A stretch of DNA of 64,000 bases. It comes from Heterotrichella gracilis. Its lineage: Eukaryota; Sar; Xanthophyceae; Tribonematales; Xanthonemataceae. The position numbers were made by a program, and so were the translations under genes. Position 1 is the first letter of the stretch. Every line of letters starts with the position of its first letter. Below the pieces are notes generated by a model, which did no database searches, was not told the origin of the DNA, and saw nothing but the letters and a program-made list of their open reading frames with translations. Below are positions 37,001 to 49,166 of this stretch, one piece after another. The stretch spans positions 40,067-104,066 of the forward strand of contig JAULBX010012211.1 in assembly GCA_032358255.1 (NCBI GenBank). The letters are read 5' to 3'.

Positions 37001-40000
37001 ACCTGCACGCGGCCAGCACACAATCTCAGCATCGCCATGCTGATATGGGTAGGCGGCGTGGGGAGGAGAGGCCATGGGACCACTTGAGGCACTCATGCAG
37101 AGGCAGGCATGCAGGGGTTATGATATTAGCATGTATATTAGCGTTACATGAAAGATAATCACTAGAAATTACAATACAAAATTAATTTAAATTATATAAG
37201 CTTAATATATGATTAGATAAAACATGAGACAGACGCACAATGCCCACTACCCTACATCATGCGCCCCGAGACCAAGCAACCCTACCCCAACCCCCAGCCC
37301 CACGCACCGCATCCACCAGCGTGTCCATGACCTCCGTGAAGCTGGCAGGGATGCGCTTCATGTGGCGGGTCTTAGCGGGAGTCTCCTCCACCTTGACGGG
37401 GGGGGTGGCTTTGGGCTCAGCAGCTGCATCCCCGCCAGGGCCAGGGGTGGCGCTGGTGTCCTTGGCGGCACCCGGTGCCTCAGCCTGAGGTGGTTCAGGC
37501 GCCTTGTCCTTCTTGTCCTCCGGCTGCAAAGGGTGGTTTAGGTAGGGTTGAAAGTTTGACCGAGTCTTGTCGTCTGGCTCCAATGTTGCACACTTCAATG
37601 CTGCTGCATCCTGTGCAAACTTGGCAGCACATGCATTGCACATTAGATGTGACATGATAGCAAACACTCCCCCACCCACCTTCTTCTTGAGGCTGATTAT
37701 TCCCCTGCCCCCCGCCTCCTCTATGGTGCATATTGCCTTGACTGCCTCCACAAACACGCGTGGCTCGCGGGCCATTACCGGGGCGGTGCTGGACAGGAAT
37801 GTGCGCAGGGGCAGGCGGGCGCCGCCTGGGAGAGGGCACACACGCAGTAAGGATTTGTATTTGTACTCTTACATCATACCTGCAACGCTGCAAAACTCAT
37901 GATCCCTACCACATGGGCCCCCAAATGCCCACACGCCCCTCACACTGCCCACCATAGCAAGCCCTGTACGTAGAGGTTTTGAGTTCTCACCCCCAAAGGT
38001 CTTGCCGCCGGGCCCAGCCTGTGCACCCCGCCACCTGCTATGTAAGCCGCAATAGCGCCAGCCCGCCTATCCAGCTCCCTGCTTACGCTTCAAACCCTAC
38101 ACCTTCCACTCGCATGCCATCCAAAGTAAAGTACAGAAAATATTCATATTTAGGGATGGTACATTCTAAAAATGGAAAAACATTGCACAAATATTAAAAA
38201 CTTTCTTGTTTCAAATTAAGAAGTCGAATATTAAAAACTTTCTTGTTTCAAATTAAGAAGACGAATCTTTAATTTTTTGTGAGCCTTGCCCCGCCCCCCC
38301 ACCTGCCATGTGCCCAGTGAGCGCGTGCCCCTGCCGCGTGCGCCCCAGCAGCATGCTGCGGATCTCCGCCTCCATTGCCTGCTGCAGCGTGACGGGGTCC
38401 TCCAGCACATGGCGCAGTATGGCCACAATGAATGGCTCGTGCTCAAACATGAGGCAGGCGGCGGGCAGCCCCAGCAGCAGCTTGGGCACCTTGGCGGACA
38501 GCACCTGGGGTGGGCGGGGAGGGGTGAGGGTGGAGTGCAATAGGGAGTGGGGAGTGCCACATTGACTCTTTTGACCAGGCTGGATGTTGGGAGGGGTGAA
38601 GGGTGCAATTGGGATGGGGAATTATCACATTAGTTCGTTTGACCAGGGCTGGGTGTTGGTCCACTTTAGTCCTGATTGGTGTACAAAGCAGTGGTGAATG
38701 GTAGGCGCCAGGCCATGCAGCCTGCCAGCACCGAACCCCCCTCTACCGCCACCAATGCACGGCACAGACAAACTGCCTAGCCTTATACTTTGTCACACAC
38801 CCACCTTGAGCGCCAAGTCATGGCGCTTGGTGAGCCGCGCCAGCAGTTGCAGCACCGCATGGAGCGAGGATGCGGGCTCGGGGCGCGTCAGCGCTTCGCC
38901 CGCTGCCTCGGCCGCCTGCGCTGGCTTCCACTCGGGCGCCGCACGCTGGATGTGGTGCAGCAGCTTGATGCACAGCGCCACAGCAGTGTGCTGCTGCGCG
39001 TCGGTGAGCAGGCCGCCGGGCTTCCACACGCGGCCGAAGATGGCGTCCAGGGCCTTGTCAGAGGCGGAGGCGGCGGTGGTGGGGCCGGGGACGGGGTCGG
39101 TGGCCGGGGCTGCTGCAGCTGCAGGGGCGGGGTTGTGGGTGTCAAGGACAGCGGACGAGAGGGGCAAGAGGGTGACTGTTAGACTTTGCGCTGGCAGTTA
39201 CATCCTTACATGCATTCAATGCATTGGAGTACAGTTGAGCGAGTTATAATTGCACAAGTGGCGCCAAGCAGTTTCCCTGATCACCAGCCTTACCTGCATC
39301 AGCCACCACCGGCAGCTCTGCATTGCCGGAAGGCTGTGCAGGTGCATCTGGCGCCGCACCTCCAGCCGCTGCAGCCGGCACTGCCGCTGCTGCTGCGGCC
39401 GCTGCTGGCTGCGTTGGCGTTGGCCGCTGCACCTGTGCCTGAGCCAGATTATCCAGGACCAACAGGAGCGCATCCACCCACTTGGGAACCTGCGCCTGCA
39501 GAGGCATGCCAAACGTTTGATGGAAGGGTCTGTAGGGTTTTAGGGTACTATGGTTGGTACGCTGATTCCCCGCAATAGCGGCAGTGCATTCAACACAGTT
39601 CCGAACCAGCGCCATCACATAACAGAACAACGAATCAAGCCCACCGAACCCAGTAATGCAATCCCTGAAGGACATGGTAATGATGGAGAGCCAGCCACGC
39701 ACCACGCTGCCCTTGGTCCCCTCGACATGCGCAGCAATGAGCCCCAGCGCAGCGTCCACCACCCCTGCATCCGCTGCATGCTCCCGCGCAGCCGCATCCT
39801 CACTGGTCAGCACAGCCAGCAGGTGGGCGGGGGCGCGCACGCACGCCTCCCGTGTTGCATCGCCCTCAGCTGGCGCACCTGGGGGGAGCAATACCAGCGC
39901 TGTTGGTTGACTGCATACACTCGCTTGATCGACAGAAATGCACCCCCTCCAAGGCCTGCCACCATTCCTTACCCCCTCCTGTGCAATGGCAACGCCTATT

Positions 40001-43000
40001 TCTACTCTTCCAAATTGTGAGGATTTCTGACATTGCAAGGCTTGTTAGATACACATATAGTTAGGTACAATTGGATTCCTTACCAGCCGCTTGCTGCTGC
40101 GCAAGTTTGAGCACCAGGTGGCGCAGCACCTGCGGGCGGTGCTTGCCCGCCTCTGCCGCCGCCAGCGCAGTGAGCAGGTCAGACATGGCAAACGCAGCAG
40201 CGGGCACCCTCTCCAGGATGGCCACCGCGCCGTCCACCAGGCTGTCCACCTGGGGCATGTCCTCAGGGCCCACGTCGGCATCGGCCCTCTGCAAGAGAGG
40301 GGTAGGTGGTTGGTAGGGTGGGTAGGTGATTGGTAGCGTAGGTAGCGCACTGCCAAAACTTGTCCTCAACATATCCAGCAGTGTAGGAAGTTGGTGTGTG
40401 TGGTGGGTTATCACCATGGGCCGGTGACCAAGATGCCTTTCATGACATACAACACTGCCAATTCCGATTCCCAGGGAATCGTAACGCACCATGGGCTGGG
40501 CTGCGTCTGTGGGGGCACCAAACCCTTCCATTGACTCCGCCAGCACCGCTGCCAGCTGCTCATCCTCAGGCGGCGCCGCAGGCTGTGCGGGTGCCTCCTC
40601 CTCGGGGTGGCTGATCAGCCACTCCATGGCCAGCTCAACACTGTTGGCGCCAACCTGAACGGGGAGACGTATGGTCAGGGGCGGGGGAGGGGCAGGTGGC
40701 ACTTGGGGTGACAGCTCTCCAGGTACTGCAGGCACTAAGTGCTCTGTGCGTGGGACATCCTCCTAAAGAGCCATTCCATGCCCAGCTCCACGCCGATGAA
40801 ATACAATGGTAGGTTGATAAACCAAGTGGTAGGCAGCATGGCACGAGGTGGTAAAAGAGCCCCAGCTGCAAAGCCTCTACACGCAGCGCATACCAAAGTA
40901 CTGGCAGCACATACCCTGCGGATGGCGTCCTCAGCCCGTGGCTGGCTGAACCCCATGTCCACAATCTGTTGCACCATGCTGGGGTCGGGCTGCAGCCCCG
41001 CACGTGCGGCCACCGCAGCAGCAGCAGCCGCGCGGGCCAAGCGCGCGCCGCCGCCCGCAGGCGAGTCCACGCAGCTGGTGAGTATGGACGCCACGTAGCG
41101 CGTCAGCTGCGGGGCGCCCTGCAGTAGGGCTGCGTCGCGCCACAGGGGCAGCACCGCGCCCAGCACGTGGCGCTGCAGGTCCTTGACGAACTTGTCAGCG
41201 GCAGTGGGCTCGGGCTCTGCAGGCGCAGGGGTGTGAGACAACCCAGCAAGCGGATACATCTTGCATGAAAATCATCATCGGATTGTACTGTTTGCTGCAG
41301 CAGTTAGGCTCTGCTTACAGGAAGAGGGGTGCGCAGGGCATGGTTTACGTTCATCCCCAGGGTGGGATTACAATGTACCTGCTGCTGTTGTCCCTGGTAC
41401 TGAGGCTGTGAGCAGCGTGGCTGCGTGCGGCGAGCTGAGCAGCTGCGGCGCATTGGCCAGGTTGACCAGCAGCGCCAGATAGGAGTACATCAGGCTCTCG
41501 GCAAGCAGCTTGGGGCTGGGGGCAGCCGACTTAGCAGCTGTGTCCGCCGCCGCAGAGGCTGCAGAGGAGGCGGCACCTGCACACCAGCCATGTGCAATAT
41601 GATATGCCACCCTGAAGTTTAGTTGAAGAGATCTGTGCTATGCATAGCCGAACGTAATTATGTAGCAAGAGTAGAAAAAACAGATATATTGTCATGCATG
41701 CCCCTGCCATAGATGCCCCCGTCATACATGCCCCATGCCCTTGTCAAACATGCCCCTGTAGCCCTGTGCATGGCGAATTTGCCCTCCACCCGCCCCCAAT
41801 GCATCAACCACACTATGCACAGGACCCCTCCCTGCCAAATCCAGCAAGATGCTGCCAAACAGCTGCACCACCACCAGCAGCCACACCACCATAGCAGTGC
41901 ACCATACCTTGTGCAGTGCCGCTGCCAGCAGCAACCACCGCCTGGTCCGCATCACCAGCACCAGGAGTTACCGCAGCCGCCACTTTGCCCTCCTCCGTGG
42001 CTTGCTCCATAAGTAGGGTTGCGCTGCGGAACTGCCTGAGCAGCGCTTGCAGGCCGCCGCCCACCACAAAGTAGTTGAGCACCAGCGAGTGGCAGGTGCG
42101 GCGGCGGGGGTCAAACAGCACGGCCTGGAGCTCCTCAACCACCTTGCTCAGGTACCTGGTGAGGAGAGAGGGAGGAGGTGAATGCCACTCTACAAGAAAG
42201 GCAACATAAAACAACGACGAAATTAAAAAATGTATATTAATTACCTTAAAATTACTAAAACACTGTCTGTTTCATTTATTTTTTGTCATTATTAGTTTAA
42301 GCTGTCTGTTTGACCCTGTTAGCTTCATTCCATGTGGCTATCGTAAACAGGACATTTTCACCACAGGGCCGAGCCACACGCCCCTTTGCTTGGCACACAG
42401 ATGATGTGATAATTTTTCACACTCTCCCTACGCCCCACCTGACCCGCCGCGCCACATCCCCCTCTCCCGCCGCCCCTCCCTCCTCCACAAACACCAGATT
42501 CTTGCGCATGACCACCGCCAGGCTGACCGCCGCCGCCTTCATGGGCATGGTGGGCTGCACAGCCGCCTCCTCGCGGCGCCTTACGGGTGTGTGCACCGCC
42601 TTTGCCACCGAGGAGTAGAAGCCACGCGCGGTGGATGCGAAGTGGTTGAGCACCTCTAACGACAGCTCCTCGGGAGTCTTCTTCTTGGACTTGGCGATGG
42701 CATCCCTGAGGTGGAGGTAGAAGGGGTCAAGGTGATTGATCAAGATGGTGGGGTGGGGGGTGGAGGATGTTGAGATAGGGACAGAATGCCCATGCAACGC
42801 TGTAATCACCTCCACATGGTGAAGCCCTAGTAACAGAGTCAGGTTTACTGGTTTACTGTCGATGCCATGTCTGCATTGCAGAAACACACACGCATGTCAT
42901 TAAATGTCCAGCACCAGCTGAACCCCATTTCTCCACCAGCGCACCTGTCTGCAGGCGCCGGCACTGGCACCAGTTCCACCACCCCTGGCTCGGCATCTGC

Positions 43001-46000
43001 CACCTCGTCACCAGCCACAGCCTCAGCATCCGCTTCCGGTGCCTGGGGCTGCGCCGCCGCCGCTGCATCATGGTCCATGGCAGAGGGAGCGGCGGCATCA
43101 CCTGCGCAACAAACACCTGCGTCAGCTATCCATGTGTGCCTTATAAATGCAAGAAAAGCTTAAATAGTCAACCCCCCACGCACACAGCGCCCATGGTGAC
43201 GACGTTGCTCAGAACAAAGACAGCGCAGATGCCGCCTCAACCCCCACCCCTCACTGGCAACCTAATAACCCCTGCCACTGCCAAGCAACCCTAAACCCCG
43301 TGTGACGCCCCTCACCTGGCGCCGCCGCCTGTGCCGCCCGCCCCGCCTGCGCCACCTTCCACTCCTCGGCCACCGCCAGCTGCATCAGCACGCGGCGCTC
43401 CAGCTGGCCCAGGTTGAGCATGACTGGGATGTCCCCAGTGGCCACCTCCAGCAGCATGGTGGCGGCGTTGCGCACCACTGCGGCCGCCAGCGCCACCAGG
43501 CCCTCCGTGGATGACACCAGGCGCATGTAGCGCTCGCGCTCCTCCACGGGCAGCTCGGGGACGCACTTGGTGCCGACGACCTGCGGGCGGGGGGTGAGGT
43601 GTGGGTATGGCGGCAGGGGATGTGGGAGGAAGGGGGTGCAATACAAGGTTTTGAGTACGGGGCATGCCGTGCACGCTGCATATGTGAACAAGGTTTGGGA
43701 GAGAACAACATCAGAATGGCAGCCAGGCACAAGATGATGTGAAATTTCGATATGGATCCTGAGTAGTGATTCAGATCCCACGGCCCCACCCCACCTCGGC
43801 TGCCTCGATGGCAGTTGCCAGCTGCGATCCCAGCGCGTCACGCAGGTGCCTGGAGATCACCGGCGCATGCTGCGGCGCAAATCCCCTGAACGTTGCCAGC
43901 AAGCCATGCGAGGCGGACGATGAGCCAAACACCGCCGGCAGGCGCGGCAGCTTGTACATGTTGAGCAGCAGCGGCACCCCGCCCTGCTCCACGAACATGG
44001 TGCTGGTGTCCGGGTTGCTGAGGATGGGCTCCAGCATGCGCGTGGCCGCGTGGATGCACTCAGGCAGGTAGGAGGATACGTCGCCCAGGGGCTCCTCGGG
44101 GGGCGGGGCGGCGAAGGGGGGGCCTGCGTTGAGGGAGAGGTTCAAGGGGTGTGGCGGGTGGCGGGGTCTGTCAGACGTGGTGCATGGGGGAGGTGTATAG
44201 GTGCATGCGATGGAATGCCCATGCAACTGCATCCTCCACGCTGCTAATGTGAGAACACCTGGTGCCCAGAGGCCCTCATGCATGATGATTTCTATACTTG
44301 ATAGAATGTGGTGATGTCGCTTGACCAGCATATTGTACTTCTGGGCAACACACCTGCATCAGCTGCGGCAGCATCCACCGGCGCTGCACCACTAGCAGCG
44401 GGTGGCTCAGCACCAGCCTGAGCAGCCTCAGCAGGCGCCGCCTCCCCCTGGTTGTCAGTCTCCATCATATCCCCCTGGCGGCTGTCAGTCTCCATGTCGT
44501 CAACCTGCGCCTCCTCGGCAGCTGCTGCCTCGCCTGCCGGTGCGTCCCCTGCACCCTCACCACCAGCCCCATAGTTGACCTCGGCGGCAGGGGGTGGCGG
44601 CGCTTCTGGGGGGTTGGGGTCGCCTGGGACATGGGCAGAAAGTGCCGCATCAGAACCCCACATATACTATTGCAGCACGAAAAATGGAAAGACGCATGCA
44701 AGCATGACCATGTGGACAGAGGCATAAACTACATCATGCTGGACATTGTCCCGGCACCAGCAATCCTTGCTCACTTGTCACTTCAGTCACATGCATCCCA
44801 ACAGTACTGCCCTCTGCGTTGTGCCAAGCGCATGAGCTCAAGGACCATTTTTGGTGCAGCATGCACTCATATAATGCACTGCATGCGGTCATGTGTGTGC
44901 GAGAACAAGGTGCTGGCGCATCGCCTACCTCCCATGATGCTCAGCCTGCGCAGGATTGTGAGCAGCACATCCACCCCATCGCGCCGCAAGCTGGCCACGT
45001 GGCGGAACAGCTCATCAAAACCAGCCCCAAGCACAGATGGAGTGTCACTCTGCCGGCCAAACAAATGGGGTTAATCACCAGGTGCTAAGATGCAGGAATT
45101 GTTTAAATAGGACAAGGCTGTATGCAAGCCCTGCATTAGAAGGTTATTCCCCTGCACTCCCCAACCATAAACATTGCTTCATGGCATGATGCATGACCAC
45201 ACCTTCAATGGACAACAGCAAAGACACAAAATGCAGTAATTTTCCCTTCCAACATGGTGTGGAACTCCAAAGCGTTCTCACGCATGCAGCCATGATGTGG
45301 CACTGCAGTGTTCACATGCATGCGATCATGAACCGCTTCCAGCTTAATGCTCTGAGTACAGGGCTTATGCTTTATGGCAGTCCCAGCGCACCTGTAGTGC
45401 CTTGGCGTATGCCTTTGTGGTGAACACGGGTATCAAGCACTCTAGCGCCTTGGAGCTGCGCACCCTCTCCAGCCCGCCGGTGTTGAGACACAGCGCCACC
45501 AGCGTGTTAGGCACAGCAATCAGCGCCTCAGCAGAGGGCAGCACGCCAGCCTGCAGCACGGTGCCAGGTATTTCAGCCAAAAGCATGTGCCATTCCAAAT
45601 ATGTGAATCTTTATGATGCATAGCAACAAGGCCAACCCTGATGCCCCACAGGCTACGTGCCCCTCCCAACCCTTGTGGCATCCTCCGGCCCTTTGCCAGT
45701 GAAATAATCAACGAGCTGCATGATTTCAATGCTTGGTGCCCAGGAAAGCCGCTGGGTGCACCCACAGACAAACCATGCGGCACGCTCACAAACCCCTCGC
45801 ACCTTGATCGCGTTGAGGAAAGTCTCCGGTAGACCCGCGTCGTCCAGCTGCCTAAAACACAGCGGGTCATGGTGTATGAGGTCCGTCATCACGGAGGCCG
45901 CCAGTGAGAACAGGCTCCCACCAAAGTCGTTGGCGCGCGCATACATCACCTTGAGGCACGCAAACAGCTCGCGCTGCTCCTCCTCCTGCAGATAGTAGAC

Positions 46001-48530
46001 GGGGTCAAGCGCGGTGCAATGGCATCCATTGTGGCCCACAATATGGCCTATGCTACTAAAGATGAGGCAGCGTCTACCCCTCTGCCACCGCACCTGGGTA
46101 GGGTGGGTCAATGGGGTGCTCTGGCACGCATGCATATATGCATGCATGTTGGAACTGCAGATGCCTTGATTGCATTCCCCTCCAAGATACAAAATTGATG
46201 CATTAGGTGTGCTAGTGCGGGGACAGTGTGGTATATAACCCCTCCCCGCCACATGGCTGATACAAGGAATCATTCCTGTATGCTTTGGCTGTATGCAGAG
46301 CTGTGCTCAATTTGTGAAAGGTTGCATGATTGTGCATACTGTCCCCACACGTACCGGTGGCATGCGCATGTTGCCTGTGCCAGGTGCATAGCTCGCCAGC
46401 GCAATGGCCCGCAGCAGTGACTTGAGCAGCAAGCGCCTAGCATAGGGCACTACCCCTGTCGCCGCAGGCACATTACCGCTGCCGCTGGCTGTGGCTGGCG
46501 TGGCTGTGGAGCTTGAGGCCTGGCCTGCAGATGTCGTCGCCTGGCCTGCGCTGTCAGCCGCATCCAGGCTCCTGATCAGCCCCACCTCCAGCTTGAGGCG
46601 GCTGATCATGTCTGCCAGGCCCCCCAGGTCCCTGAACAGCGTGGCGGCCTCCGAGCTGAAATCCATGAAGGCCTCCAGGATGCGCAGGGTGGAGCTGACC
46701 GCAGCCGTGTGTGCAGGGTCCACATCACGCAGCATCGGCAGCAGCGCAGGCACCAGCCCAGCCTCCGCGAGCGCTGCGCACCCCGACGTGGAGGACACCA
46801 GAGCACCCACCAGGGACATCAGCGCCTCCACAAACTGCACGCTGTACTGCACGCCCCCGCCAGCCTGCGGCGCGGCGTGCACCAGCGAGGCCACCGACTT
46901 GTTCAGCAGCGAAGAGAGGATGCTGTTCTGGCCGCCTGCGGTGATGCCCGTGATCACCGAGGCGTGCCGCGTCCTGTCCAGCAGCTGCACCGCCAGCGCG
47001 CGCAGCGCAAGCACGCGCAGGTCCTCCGGGACGATCTGCTCCGCTTGCAGCAGCGCCACCAGCTCGCTGACAAACTCCGGCTCCCCCGCAAAAAACGTGT
47101 GCAGGTCCTCGGAGCCAGGGTTGACCTGGAACATGACGAAGAAGGCCAGGAGGCGCACCCTGACCAGCTGCCGCCGCCCCGCCAGGCTGCCAAAGTTTTT
47201 CGCAATGAGCAGCCGCGTGAGCAGCGCAAACCGCTTAGACTGCGGCACCTGGTACTTCTTGAGCAGCTGCTCCAGGATCTGGTGCTCGCTTTCTGGAAAG
47301 GTGTCCACATTGGGCAGGTCTATCACCCTGAGGCCACGAGCTGCCGGCTGGGCGGGCTGCTCCGCACCACCCCCGTCGGTCTCCTCATAAAACTCAAAAT
47401 GCAGACTGCTGCTTGCCTGCTGAGCCTGAACCATGGCAAATATTGATATGTGAAGCTGATCAGCCGTTTTGCAGCTCATTTGCCATATGCATGCAAATAG
47501 ATAAATGGGTAATTGCACGAGGTTGGAAGCATGGTTTGTAATGAACGTCGACTCAACAACAACACAGTTGTTCAATACAGCATACAGCAGAAATGAATTG
47601 GTGAATTCCATACCTTGCTAATGGAGTCTTCGTCGTCTTGTGTGCAGGCCACCAGGTCCAGGCCCTACACAGCATGGTGCCACAATTTACATGACATGAC
47701 ATAACCAAATGGCCCAAAAAGTATACCAGTCAGAGTGCCGCTGGCAAAAGCCCAACTCCACATTGCAGCAAAATCCATTCCTTGTTGCATACCTCTTCCT
47801 TGCCACCCCAGCCTTGAGACAGCGCCAGCAGCCTCTGGTTGAGGTCTGTGTAGCCATGCCATCTGAAACTCGAAGAGTGGGTTTTGCGGACAAACGCTAC
47901 CAGTGTTTTCAGAGCTGCCACCACAACCTCGTGGTCTGGAGACGCTAGAAGCTGCGTGAGGTGCTGCAAAACGAGCCAGCCAAGTCAGAACCGAGTAATA
48001 AGTATTATGCAAGTTTCGGGACATGGGCAATGGGTGGCGTACCTCATACGAACTGTATAAATGCTTGTTGGTGCAGTTCTCCAGTATCACCGTGCTCACT
48101 CTCAAGATGGCCAGCAGGTTTGCTGACGGGAACGGTGGGTTCTCGCTGCCATCGGTGTATTTGAGGTTCAAGTCTGCTCTGTCTTTCACATAGAGGTCGA
48201 AGAAGCTGTCGAAATGGTTGAGCAACGCAACCCAGTGATAGAAATCCCCCTGGCAGCCGCAAAGTCAACAGTAAGAAGCAAGCCTCCTCCGCATTTCCAG
48301 GCCGAAACAGCAGGCATCCCACGCACCTTTTCATACGTCCAAGAAAAGCCCTGCAGGGCCTCAGCAATGCTCTCGAATGGCCTGCTGAGCACCTTGTCTA
48401 TGAAGGCCTTCGCGTGCGATGGCTACAAGGAAACAACGGTTGTCAGGAGAGGAACATTCATGGGACATTGTGCTGGGTTTGAAAGGTTGGCACATACCAC
48501 TTCCACTGTTTTCCTTATCTTGACTTTCAT
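22651..48530 (-). CDS. UPL1: Giant HECT E3 ubiquitin ligase, UPL1/HUWE1 type
   Basis: Transfers ubiquitin from E2 to its own cysteine, then to substrate. Exon 1 (48530-48498) encodes MKVKIRKTVEV; then 48422-48327 (FIDKVLSRPFESIAEALQGF), 48249-48043 (GDFYHWVALLNHF, ENCTNKHLYSSYE), 47963-47793 (LSQGWGGKEE), 47664-47614 and 47425-46355, all phase 0 and closely matching the plant UPL1/2 N-terminus. Order after that: armadillo-like DUF908/DUF913 regions, a UBA split over two exons (VQQIVDMGFSQPRAEDAIRR; GANSVELAMEWLISHPEEE), a UIM (EDEQLAAVLAESMEGF), very acidic stretches (34.3-31.1 kb), DUF4414/UBM segments (IDPEFIAALPPDIQAEVL), and the HECT domain. The last exon is 22861-22651. The protein should exceed 3,000 residues. 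Exon borders between 46 and 25 kb are placed by homology only. Many open frames on + here are antisense shadows. Confidence 0.95.
27905..27955. repeat. Telomere-like motif in UPL1 intron
   Basis: Four tandem CCCTAAA-type units with small variations (CCCTAAACCCTAAACCCTAA and a degenerate tail) end just before the exon that starts to the right of 27960. This is the most regular of the interstitial telomere-like tracts in the window. Confidence 0.8.
31199..31280 (-). repeat. Coding poly-acidic repeat in UPL1
   Basis: Tandem TCC/TCT triplets on + encode a run of Glu with a few Gly on the minus strand (about 25 acidic residues), part of the acidic linker between UIM and HECT. Confidence 0.9.
31543..31573. 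repeat. Hexanucleotide microsatellite in UPL1 intron
   Basis: About five CCCAGC units in an intron next to the exon that starts near 31595. Confidence 0.85.
31768..31852. repeat. 42-bp tandem duplication in UPL1 intron
   Basis: GGCATTGTTTCAATACAACC and GGCATTGTCTCACTTCAGCC head two direct copies at 31768 and 31810, each ending in CAGACAGCCTTAG. Confidence 0.8.
38191..38264. repeat. 37-bp AT-rich tandem duplication in UPL1 intron
   Basis: Copies at 38191-38227 and 38228-38264 begin ATATTAAAAACTTTCTTGTT and differ at one base. They lie in an AT-rich island next to the exon that starts near 38280. Confidence 0.95.
38540..38665. repeat. About 60-bp direct duplication in UPL1 intron
   Basis: Two related copies share CACATT, TTTGACCAG and GGCTGG, TGTTGG blocks at about 38555-38590 and 38627-38660. 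They lie in the intron beside the exon ending near 38505. Confidence 0.55.
40490..41010 (-). other. UPL1 UBA and UIM region
   Basis: The ubiquitin-associated domain is split by an intron. Its first helix (PSMVQQIVDMGFSQPRAEDAIRR) ends near 40917, and its third (SVELAMEWLISHPEEE) begins at about 40657. A ubiquitin-interacting motif follows directly (about 40565-40515). The intron contains a decayed second copy of the third-helix exon start. Confidence 0.85.
40601..40805 (-). repeat. Echo of the UBA third-helix exon in UPL1
   Basis: The real exon start (40601-40657; NSVELAMEWLISH) is matched at 40748-40800 by GVELGMEWLFRRMSH on the same strand, inside the preceding intron. About 40 bp are clearly related; no clean acceptor is seen before the copy. 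Confidence 0.75.
46355..48530 (-). other. UPL1 N-terminal armadillo-like region
   Basis: Six phase-0 exons are resolved to the base here. The large exon 47425-46355 (357 codons) covers the end of the first conserved block (SSLHFEFYEET) and the DUF908 region (FALLTRLLIAKNF, LLAFFVMFQVNPGSEDL) and starts DUF913 (EALMSLVGALVSSTSGC, LVPALLPMLRDVDP). In plant UPL1 these blocks form an armadillo-like solenoid that binds substrates. Confidence 0.9.
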
Positions 48531-49166
48531 CTTTGCGTCACATGCTTCATGCAGTCATGCTGCTATTCCCACACACCACCTCAAGTGCCCACACCCACGA
48601 CACATTACTAATCAGTCACTTGGTTCACGACGAACCCAGTAGGACCCCATATCACAACAGCATGCTGAGCTTTCTACAGCGCTGAAAAGTGGCTAAAAAG
48701 GTTTATTGTACAGACCCACGGGGGTGAATCGAGTGTCAGAGCAGGTGGGGAGGAAAATACCTCCTCGCTTAAACTAGTTTGCATGTGCCATGTTCTGTGG
48801 CTGGCCTTCACACCATTTTTTGTCAGAGACGTAAATGGTGGCAAGAGAGCCAAACACAGCGCAAAACTGCTCCCCGCAACGCACCCTTGGTGTGCAAAGT
48901 AACCATAGGCTTTTACCCCAGGCGTTTGCAACTATCGAGGCGTATTGTGTTCAGTCTGGCAAAAGCTGCCATGCACATTCAGTAGCCCATTTGCCCCAGT
49001 GCTCCTGAAGGCCTGAAGGGAAGCACCCAGCGCAGCGGATGTGGCACTAGCAGCCGTGCAAGCAAAAATTTGTTCTTTTGTGCAGTGCCACGGCTAGCTA
49101 CCAGGCTGCCTGGTGTGGTGCACAGGGGTGTTGTATAAATTGGGGCTGCGGAACAGCTTTTGAACC
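48531..49166. promoter_or_regulatory. Divergent promoter region, UPL1 / ferrochelatase
   Basis: This 636-bp spacer separates the two start codons. No gene-like frame with known domains is present. It must supply both promoters; I see no confident TATA box. Confidence 0.55.

Noticed and set aside
46491-47390. 299-codon plus-strand open frame
   Set aside because: It is the exact antisense of the large UPL1 exon 47425-46355, which has clear family homology.
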